The notes under the pieces were generated by a model. That model searched no databases and had not been told where the DNA came from. It saw only the letters and a list, made by a program, of their open reading frames with translations. A DNA stretch of 53,125 nt from contig JBAZRN010000007.1 of assembly GCA_041663325.1 (NCBI GenBank), forward strand, positions 1 through 53,125, in the 5' to 3' direction. This stretch comes from CAJBLF01 sp041663325 (GTDB lineage Bacteria; Patescibacteriota; Gracilibacteria; Absconditabacterales; Absconditicoccaceae). Shown piece by piece: positions 19,221-26,035 of the stretch (its first letter is position 1; every line of letters begins with the position of its first letter). The translations under genes and the position numbers were made by a program.

Positions 19221-19302
19221 GCTCAGGTGATGGAACTGGTATACATGTACGATTGAGGTTCGTATGCCGTAAGGCTTGAGGGTTCGAGTCCCTTCCTGAG
19301 CA
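19221..19302 (+). tRNA. tRNA-Leu (GAG)
   Basis: Complete tRNA with acceptor GCTCAGG/CCTGAGC, D arm with TGGTATA, anticodon arm TACGA-TTGAGGT-TCGTA (anticodon GAG at 19255-19257), long variable arm TGCCGTAAGGC, T arm with GGTTCGAGTCC, discriminator A. CCA is not encoded. It reads CUC/CUU. Confidence 0.93.
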
Positions 19303-19330
19303 ATTATTTTATCTACTTTGCGACACATAT

Positions 19331-19777
19331 ATGACGTTATTAGAACAACTTACACATGATTATAAGGAAGCCATGAGAGAAAAAAATGAGACGAAAAAGA
19401 CTGTTTTGAACCTGATACTTGCTAAGATCAAAAATAAGAGAATAGAGATTCAAAAAGATCTTGAAGATATTGATATCATCGGCATTCTCAAAAAAGAAGT
19501 CAAAGAAATCCTTGAAACTATGGGTTTTTTGGAAAAGGCTAATAAGCTTGATGATTTAGAAGTTGAAAAACAGAAAAAGCTGCTTCTCGAATTCTATCTG
19601 CCTGCTACGATGACTAAAGAGCAAACCATTGAACTTATTCAAAAACTTATATCTGACCACAATATTACTGACCTCAAAACTCAGAGAGGCTTGCTGATGA
19701 AAGAATTGATGGCGAACTATAAAGGACAAGTAGACGGCGCTTTGGTGAATGAAGTGATTAATGAACTTTTAGTTTAA
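19331..19777 (+). CDS. GatB/YqeY domain protein
   Basis: Seen: 148 residues, no TGA. It covers the whole YqeY domain: LLEQLTHDYKEAMREKN at the N-terminus, KKEVKEILETMGFLEKA in the middle and a C-terminal tail with GLLMKELMANYKGQVDGALV, the GatB-tail-like RNA-contact region. Known: YqeY resembles the C-terminal tRNA-binding part of the GatB amidotransferase subunit; its role is unclear, probably tRNA-linked. The start is 29 bases after tRNA-Leu, so both may be co-transcribed. Confidence 0.85.
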   Translation: MTLLEQLTHDYKEAMREKNETKKTVLNLILAKIKNKRIEIQKDLEDIDIIGILKKEVKEILETMGFLEKANKLDDLEVEKQKKLLLEFYLPATMTKEQTIELIQKLISDHNITDLKTQRGLLMKELMANYKGQVDGALVNEVINELLV

Positions 19778-19835
19778 AGCTCAAAGCCTAAAGCTTAAAG
19801 CCATATATTAGATATTTTACTGCTTCATAGCCTCC

Positions 19836-20504
19836 ATGAAAAAATATTTCCTACTCATTAGTTTATTTGCTTGTGTGTTTTTGTGATTAGGAAATTATTC
19901 GTTTGCTGAAAATTGTCCTGATGGATCAGTATGTAATTCTCCACTCATGTGTGATTGTTCTCAGCCAGATCTTAATGACCCAAACTTCCCAAGTGATGCC
20001 TGGCTTTGTAATGCTTGTAAAAGTGCTACAGTTTCTAATCCTAGTGTTATTGAATCTCAAGAGTGATCTCTTTTATGTGTCAAACCTAATACTCATCTTA
20101 ATTCTATAACCAATCAATGTGTATGTAATGATTGATATAAACCTGGTACGGATCCTTGTAAAAAATGTTCTGATCCATGAGTATGTTGCTGAATATCTCT
20201 CAATACTTCTGTACCCTTTATCGGCAATTGCATCGAAGATACTAATGCTAATGTATGAGTTGGTGAAGAAACATGAGTGACATGAGCAACTGCGTTTCCT
20301 GTTTTGATGTGAAGCTTGACTAAAATATTAGTGACGGTTATATTGATTTTATCTTTTGTATTGATTGTGATAGGTGGCATTATGATTGCTACGGGTAATC
20401 CAAGCTGATGAAAGAAAATGATTATGAAAGTTGTTATCGGTATAGCGATTCTCGGAGCGTCGGGAGTGATATTGCGTTTGATCAATCCGAATTTTTTTGG
20501 GTAA
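19836..20504 (+). CDS. Secreted Cys-rich protein with VirB2/TrbC-like membrane C-terminus
   Basis: Seen: 222 residues. A signal peptide ends near residue 24, then a Cys-rich region of about 110 residues (CPDGSVCN, CDCSQPD, CNACKS, CVCNDGY, CKKCSDPG) resembling EGF-like or knottin modules, then two hydrophobic helices (ILVTVILILSFVLIVIGG and VVIGIAILGASGVI) separated by a short Gly-rich loop. That helix pair matches the pilin-type VirB2/TrbC proteins common in CPR-type bacteria. About sixteen TGA codons are Gly. Known: VirB2-like proteins can be type IV secretion pilin subunits. No other secretion gene is nearby, so a pilus role is inference. Confidence 0.75.
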
Positions 20505-20573
20505 CGCTTCGCTTAGATACAAGATACATGATTCAAGATGCAGGAACATTTTAGTTGATTAGTAGATAATAAA

Positions 20574-20945
20574 ATGGCAAATTATGAAAAATTGAATATA
20601 CGACAAAATGCTGTAGATCTTTCTGTAGATGTATATAAATTTATGAACAATAATATACATATTCAAAAAGACTTTGCTTTGAAAGATCAGATACAAAGGG
20701 CTTCTGTAAGTATAGCATCTAATATTGCTGAAGGTGCTGACAGAGGTACCCAAAAAGAATTTAATAGATTCCTTTATATTGCTAGAGGAAGTTGTAGTGA
20801 ATTGAAAACTCAAATGGTTATAATTAAAAAATTATGATATATTAATGATGCTGATTTTGCTTTGTTTGATAAAAAAATAGTTGATTTACATAAAATGATT
20901 AATTGAATGATTCAAAGAGTTTGAAAAAATATAAAATATAAATAG
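20574..20945 (+). CDS. Four-helix-bundle protein (23S rRNA intervening-sequence protein family)
   Basis: Seen: 123 residues, three or more TGA read as Gly. The family pattern is clear: LNI-W-QNAVDLSVDVY (Trp encoded by CGA at 20601-20603, at the strongly conserved Trp), LKDQIQRASVSIASNIAEG, and FNRFLYIARGSCSELKTQ. Known: these proteins are widespread, pentameric four-helix bundles, often inside or near 23S rRNA intervening sequences; function uncertain. Here the gene is free-standing, between the VirB2-like gene and an unknown gene. Confidence 0.88.
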
Positions 20946-20996
20946 AATCATGCATCATGTATCATGAATCAAATTTTATTCTGTAATATAGTTAAA

Positions 20997-21392
20997 ATGG
21001 TCAATGTAAAATGTAAAAATGGGTTCTTAATTGAGCATAAGTTGCTGTTCGGGTTTGAAACTCCTGATCCTAAATATATCAATTTGGCGTTAGAGCCAGG
21101 CGCTGATATGCGTTACGAAAAACTGAGTTATGGACTTGTGGACTATCCTGGCGAATATGATATCCAAGATGTTGTTATAGATTGTTTTCTTGGCGCGAAT
21201 AATAAGCTTAACTATGTCATTACTATTAATAATAAAAAAATCGGCATCATCCAATCTGCCGATGTCTTGGATTTGGACGAAGTAGGAGAAGTAAATTTTC
21301 GATTATATCAAGATGACAAGATAGCAAACAAAATAGATCAACTTGAGCTTGAAGGTGAAAAACAAAAATTGACTACAGAAATAGAAGAGTAA
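20997..21392 (+). CDS. Hypothetical protein, possible MBL-fold-like domain
   Basis: Seen: 131 residues from ATG 20997 (an in-frame ATG at 20964 would add 11 residues and overlaps a CATGAATC-type repeat). The stretch VDYPGEYDIQDVVIDCF followed by YVITINNKKIGIIQSA and LDLDEVGEVNF resembles the PGEYEI segment of small CPR metallo-beta-lactamase-like proteins, but the histidine motif is not visible, so it would not be a metal hydrolase. C-terminus is Lys/Glu-rich. The TAA stop is part of the first GTAATTT unit of array 2. Confidence 0.65.
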   Translation: MVNVKCKNGFLIEHKLLFGFETPDPKYINLALEPGADMRYEKLSYGLVDYPGEYDIQDVVIDCFLGANNKLNYVITINNKKIGIIQSADVLDLDEVGEVNFRLYQDDKIANKIDQLELEGEKQKLTTEIEE

Positions 21393-21565
21393 TTTGTCCT
21401 ATCGGGCGTAATTTATCCTGATGGATGTAATTTATCTGTTAATGCAGATGTAATTTGCCCCTTGGGCGTAATAAATCGTAATTTATCCTTCGGATGTTAT
21501 TTTAAAATATATACGAGCAGAGCGAGTTAATTACACGAAGTAAATTATGCAAAGCAAATTACACA
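21389..21565. repeat. Hairpin array 2: mini-hairpins separated by GTAATTT, flipping to AAATTAC
   Basis: Units: GTAATTT, GTCCTATCGGGC, GTAATTT, ATCC-tgat-GGAT (21415), GTAATTT, ATCTG-ttaatg-CAGAT (21434), GTAATTT, GCCC-ctt-GGGC (21457), GTAATTT, ATCC-ttc-GGAT (21485). After about 21515 the spacer becomes TTAATTAC and AAATTAC with tiny ACGAAGT and GCAAAGC units. The first 7-mer contains the stop codon of the upstream gene. Confidence 0.85.
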
Positions 21566-21588
21566 AAAATTTATTCAAAATTTTTGTT

Positions 21589-22872
21589 ATGGTGTTTGAA
21601 CCGCTTTCATCGTATCTCAGACCACAAAGTTTAGAGGACTTTGTTTGACAGTCACATCTTGTGTGACCAGGCAAGCCACTGAGCGTTTTTTTGCAATCAG
21701 GTAAAGTGCCGTCTATGATTTTTCGAGGGCCGCCTGGGTGTGGGAAGACCACGATAGCACATATCATCTCGCAGACATTACAGGCCGACTTTTTTTATCT
21801 TTCGTGAGTGACGAGCAAAAAAGATGATTTGCTCAAACTTGTCGATCAAGCAAAACTCAATTTTCAATATGGGAAATCTACGATTATTTTTCTTGATGAA
21901 ATCCATCGTCGAAATAAAGCTCAACAGGACACGTTACTTCCTTACGTAGAAAAGGGGACTGTTATTCTTATCTGAGCGACGACAGAGAATCCGAGTTTCA
22001 CCGTGAATAACGCGCTACTCAGTAGATGCAGAGTATTTGTCTTTGAAAAATTGTCAGATGAAGAAATATTTGATTTTATCAAAAAACAATTTCCTCTGAT
22101 TCTCAAACAACATCCAAAAATATCCTTTACCGACGAACATATTCTTCTCATCAGCAAACTCGGCAACTGAGATCTTCGTAATGCGTTGAATATTCTCGAG
22201 TCGGCGATTTTTCTTGCAAAAGATGGAGAAATTACTGATCAGATTATTCTCCAGGCATGACAGAAAACGGTGTATTATGATAGAGATGGTGAAGAACATT
22301 ATAATATTATTTCCGCTATTCATAAGTCGCTTCGTGACTCTGATGTTAATGCTGCTTGTTATCGAATCCAGAGAATGCTGATGTGAGGTGAAGACCCATT
22401 ATATCTAGCGAGAAGATTATTGCGCTTTGCATCCGAAGACATTTGACCAGCTGACAATAATGCGTTATTGCTTGCCAATCAGGTGTATGATGCTGTCGCC
22501 AAATTATGAATGCCAGAATGTGACGTTTTTTTGTTTCAATTAGCTATATATTTAGCCAAAGCTCCCAAAAATAATGCAGCCTATCGTACAGCTATCGCTA
22601 CAAGAGCTGATGTAGAAAAATATGGTAATTTGCCAGTTCCTCTGCATTTACGCAATGCTCCAACCAAACTTATGAAAGAACTGAACTATGGAAAATGATA
22701 CAAATATGCACATGATACGAAAAGACTGAAAGATTGAAACATTGAAACATTAAAACATTGAAGTACTGAAGTTTTTGATTGAGATAATGTTGTATTGGGA
22801 GGGTATGATACCAGCGATATAGATCAAGAACATTTTCCTGAGGAACTGAAAGGAAGAAAATATATAGAATAA
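21589..22872 (+). CDS. rarA: Replication-associated recombination protein A (MgsA/RarA)
   Basis: Seen: 427 residues. SLEDFVGQSHL near 14, Walker A with MIF-W-GPPGCGKTT near 43-54 (Trp from CGA 21724-21726, the family's WGPPGTGKTT), Walker B IIFLDEIHR, sensor 1 ATTENPSF, RNALNILESA, then CY-W-IQRML (CGA 22363-22365, where RarA has YW) and EDPLYLARRLLRFASEDIG. Conserved Arg here are AGA. The C-terminal KELNYGKGYKYAHD leads into an extra segment made from a repeat (22711-22770) before FPEELKGR. About fifteen TGA are Gly. Known: AAA+ ATPase acting at stalled replication forks. Confidence 0.93.
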
Positions 22873-22900
22873 AAAAAGAAGGAACGAAAACGTCCTTCTG
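22870..22900 (-). terminator. Terminator of the minus-strand gene at 22912
   Basis: GAAGGA and TCCTTC arms (22878-22898). On the minus strand the hairpin is followed by seven T, the complement of 22871-22877, so it serves the 22912 gene; a weaker plus-strand role for rarA is possible. Confidence 0.75.
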
Positions 22901-22911
22901 TATATATCAAT

Positions 22912-23631
22912 TTATTGTCAAAAATCTTTTACGGTAACGAAGAATTGTTTGTAGAAAACTGTGCAATTTACATATTTTTCTTCTTTATCTCGACTGAATA
23001 TAAAGCTAATAGTGTTTCCTTTTTGATCAGAAGATATTATCCCGTATCCTTGTTCTTGATAATGCTTCATGATAATGTCATTGAGTTCTTTTTTTGTAGC
23101 CTCCTCATACAAGATGTTTATTTGTTCATCAGCATTGCTGGCGTTGACTTTGGTCATTATACTTACCAATTCTTTCGTTATATTTGTTACATTCGCTATC
23201 TTTGGTATAAAAATGTTTTCTTCTGACTTAAATCGTGTACGGATTGATTCTTCGAGAGAATAGTTTTTTTTTGTTCTTTCTTTTTGGAGCTCTTTTTTCA
23301 GGAAGTTGTGGAGTTTTATTAATTCTTCATCGTCCTCATCGCCAATGCTTTTTAATTCTAAGGCTTTGAGGGTCATTTCTAAATAAAGCATTAAAACTAT
23401 AGCTTTATTTTCTTTTGTTTTTTTTACTTCTTCCTCGGCTACTTCTTTAAAGTAACCTACTATTATTCCGACTGCCATATCGTATTGATATCCTGGTAAT
23501 TTTGTTATTGGTAGTATTTCTACCATTGTTCTTAATTCAGCGAGATACAGGTTTTTTAGGTTTTCTGATTTTTTCTTTATATCAGAAATAAAACTTTTTA
23601 TCCATTTTTCTGATGTAATTTTTTTTGTCAT
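22912..23631 (-). CDS. Hypothetical helical cytoplasmic protein
   Basis: Seen: 239 residues, ATG 23631. The frame passes one TGA (Gly) near its end and stops at TAA 22912-22914. No signal peptide or membrane helix. Mostly helical and charged, with a C-terminal alpha/beta stretch (YGIISSDQKGNTISFIFS, then VNCTVFYKQFFVTVKDF). Two CGA codons (residues in SIRT-W-FKS and IFS-W-DKEE) are read as Trp. No family recognised. It is a single-gene unit with its own terminator. Confidence 0.7.
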
Positions 23632-23804
23632 TTTTTTTGTTTTTTATTGGTTTATATATATAACATATATTCACTACAATAAGTCAATCTTTTTTTGTGC
23701 GAAGTGATCTCTAGCTAAAAATTCATTATTTTCTATTTTTGTCAATTTAAATGTTCGTTTACGCTCTTTAAAAACTTGTTTTACATTTGTAAATACTTAT
23801 CTTC

Positions 23805-23834
23805 TTGTAAAATTTTTTAATTTTTTACTATAAT
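23805..23834 (+). promoter_or_regulatory. Leaderless promoter of the anchor-paralogue cluster
   Basis: TTGTAA (23805-23810), 18-base spacer, consensus TATAAT (23829-23834). The ATG at 23841 is exactly where transcription would start, so the mRNA is probably leaderless. The geometry matches the VanY promoter. Confidence 0.65.
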
Positions 23835-23840
23835 TTTAAA

Positions 23841-24206
23841 ATGGTATTTACAAAAAAAGTAGCTAAAGCACCTGCTGTTATGGTGGAGACTAAAAAAATG
23901 TCAGCAAAAGATACTTGTGGTATTGGATGCTGCTGCAAAATGAAACATCTTTTGGTATTTGTTCTTGTTATCCTCAACACTATTATGATCGCTTGGATAC
24001 TCTGTAATCAAACCACAATCGAAGCTAATAAAGTAGGTGGAAGAGCAAACTACAAAATGGTTCAACAAATCTACAAATCAGAAACTTTCAAGGCTCAACA
24101 AAAGCAACAAATCGAAGCGGCTTTGCTTCAGTATCAAGGAGGAGCAACTCAAACCGTAACTGCAACGCCTACAGCTACTACAACGGCCCAACCAGTAACT
24201 CAATAG
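23841..24206 (+). CDS. Membrane-anchor paralogue 1 (single helix, Thr-rich tail)
   Basis: Seen: 121 residues, no TGA. A cytoplasmic N-terminus with a Cys-rich GCCC patch, one transmembrane helix (about 35-55), then a module conserved in the next two genes: VGGRANYKMVQQIYKSETFK followed by a QQQ-type helix, and a Thr/Pro/Ala tail. No catalytic domain. It is the first of three tandem paralogues, the third of which carries a DsbA domain on the same N-terminus. Confidence 0.78.
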   Translation: MVFTKKVAKAPAVMVETKKMSAKDTCGIGCCCKMKHLLVFVLVILNTIMIAWILCNQTTIEANKVGGRANYKMVQQIYKSETFKAQQKQQIEAALLQYQGGATQTVTATPTATTTAQPVTQ

Positions 24207-24232
24207 TTTTATATTGATAATATCGTAACTAA

Positions 24233-24523
24233 ATGACAACAGAAAAAAGACATGAAAATATGAATATGTTGGTTATAGTACTTTTGGCGCTTAATGTTTT
24301 GCTTGGCATCTATATTTCATTTTTCAAAAGAGATGCGCTTTGGTTAGAAACTTTGAAAGCTGGAGGTGCTGAAAATATGAATATGGCACAACAATTATAC
24401 AACTCACCTGCATATATTCAGCAGCAAAAAGCCACATTGGATCAAATTTTGGGCAGCATGAATCAAGCTGCAGCGCCTACAACTACAGCACAACCAGAAG
24501 TACAACCTACGGTAACTCAATAA
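24233..24523 (+). CDS. Membrane-anchor paralogue 2
   Basis: Seen: 96 residues, 26 bases after the first paralogue. A transmembrane helix at about 11-30, then RDALWLETLKAGGAENM, a QQLYNSPAYIQQQK helix and a Thr/Pro/Gln tail. Its Trp37 is TGG (24341-24343); in the third paralogue the aligned codon is CGA. No enzymatic domain. Confidence 0.78.
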   Translation: MTTEKRHENMNMLVIVLLALNVLLGIYISFFKRDALWLETLKAGGAENMNMAQQLYNSPAYIQQQKATLDQILGSMNQAAAPTTTAQPEVQPTVTQ

Positions 24524-24549
24524 TTTTATTTTAATAAATGCTTGTTCTT

Positions 24550-25413
24550 ATGCTTACAGAAAAAAAATATGGAACTATGAAAATAATTTTTATAGCCCTT
24601 TTGGCTCTTAATGTATTGTTTGGAGTATATATTGCATTTTTCAAAAAAGACGCATATCGATTAGAAACATTGAAAGTCGGTGGAGCTGAAAATATGAAAT
24701 TGGCTGTACAATTGTATAATGCTGATACATATAAACAACAGCAAAAATCTACACTCGAACAAATCTTAGGTTCTATGGGTACAACTACCCCTACAGCAGC
24801 TCAAGCTGATACTACTACACCAGCATCTACAGCAGACACAACACCTGTTACTGCTGATGCCTCAAAATTTGCTGCTATAGAAAAAGATGGATATATCAAA
24901 GGGAATAAAAATGCAAGAATTACTATCATAGAATATTCTGATATGCTTTGTCCTTTCTGTAAGAGACATTACAATGCTCAGACTATTGAAAATCTTATAG
25001 CAAAATATCCTAATGATGTAAATATGGTCTTCAGACAAATGCCATTGCCGCAACTTCATCCTACTGCTCCTATCTGAGCTCAAGGTGCTGTGTGTGTTGG
25101 TAAACTTGCAGGTGCTGATAAGTATTATGCCTATATTGCAAAAGCATTTCAACTTGAAGAATTCACTGAAGCTAATGTAACTGAAATCGCTGTAAGTCTT
25201 GGTGTCGCTAAAGCTAAGTTTACCAGCTGTCTTACAAGCGCAGAAACTATAGCAACTGTAAATGCTCAGGTACAAGAAGGTAATGGATTCGGTATCAATG
25301 GAACGCCTGGTAATCTCGTTGTAGATAACCAAAAAGGCACTTTTACATTAATAGCTGGCGCATATCCTACAGAAACTTTTGAAGCTGAGATAAATAAAAT
25401 ACTTGGAAAGTAA
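24550..25413 (+). CDS. Membrane-anchored DsbA-family thiol oxidoreductase
   Basis: Seen: 287 residues. The N-terminal 85 residues match paralogue 2 (helix, DAY-W-LETLKVGGAENM, QQQK helix), then a Thr/Ala/Pro linker to about 110 and a DsbA-like domain: IIEYSDMLCPFCKRHY with the CxxC pair, FRQMPLPQLHP, a helical insertion and the cis-proline segment INGTPGNLVV. One TGA (Gly) splits it under the standard code. CGA at 24658-24660 aligns with TGG of paralogue 2 at codon 37 of both, which also supports ATG 24550 over 24538. Known: forms or isomerises disulfides in exported proteins. Natural clients here may be the Cys-rich VirB2-like protein and CAP protein (inference). Confidence 0.9.
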
Positions 25414-25465
25414 TTAGATATAAGTATTAAGTATCAAGATATAAGTATCAAATTATTATAGTTAA

Positions 25466-25490
25466 AAAAACGGCTGAGAGGCCGTTTTTT
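25466..25490. terminator. Bidirectional intrinsic terminator after the DsbA gene
   Basis: AAACGGC and GCCGTTT arms around a 6-base loop, flanked by A-run on the left and T-run on the right, so it can work on both strands. Confidence 0.85.
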
Positions 25491-25495
25491 GGAAG

Positions 25496-25528
25496 AACAA
25501 AAAAACATCCTTCATATACAAAGGATGT
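25496..25528 (-). terminator. Terminator of the minus-strand gene at 25551
   Basis: ACATCCTT and AAGGATGT arms (25505-25528). On the minus strand the stem is followed by a run of T. Confidence 0.75.
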
Positions 25529-25550
25529 TAGGTTTGCGTTTAAAAATTTG

Positions 25551-25994
25551 TTAATGGGAAGTGTAAGAACAATTAAATACTCTTTTTCTCCAACCATGGA
25601 AATAATAGTGAAAATTGGATATTAGTACTTCGAATTTAAATTTCTTAGGAGGTTGGAAAATATTAAATGCTGTATTTTTCCAATCATAAACTGGAATAAT
25701 TATTGCGTTCCCCCACTTTTCTTTAATGAATACTGGTTTTGTAGTATTCACTATTTCATCATGGGTTCCAAATCCATATGTAGAATTTTTTTTGTCTTGA
25801 TAGGCGCAAATATTTACCACTCCTATTGCTGTTTGTCTTATATAAACAGCTTGTAACCATCTAAATGTTCTTCCTCGTTTGATGAATTTTCTTCCACTTT
25901 TCTTTGCGTCATCTGGTAACCACTTTGGTAACCATAAAAATTTTGTTATAACTCTTTCCATAAAAGTTTTTTTTAATTTGTCATAAATTATCAT
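25551..25994 (-). CDS. Hypothetical small basic protein
   Basis: Seen: 147 residues from ATG 25994, or 136 from the in-frame ATG 33 bases later (MERVITKF). No TGA. Rich in aromatic and basic residues (LWLPKWLP, FRWLQAVYIRQ, YDWKNTAFNIF, HGWRKR). One CGA is read as Trp; TGG is used at several others. Its size and aromatic C-terminal style resemble the small unknown proteins at 40450, 40949 and 41436, but real homology is not evident. It has its own terminator. No function inferable. Confidence 0.6.
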   Translation of the reverse strand: MIIYDKLKKTFMERVITKFLWLPKWLPDDAKKSGRKFIKRGRTFRWLQAVYIRQTAIGVVNICAYQDKKNSTYGFGTHDEIVNTTKPVFIKEKWGNAIIIPVYDWKNTAFNIFQPPKKFKFEVLISNFHYYFHGWRKRVFNCSYTSH

Positions 25995-26035
25995 GAATAT
26001 GCCTAATATGAAGTCAAGACTTTGTGATATAATTT

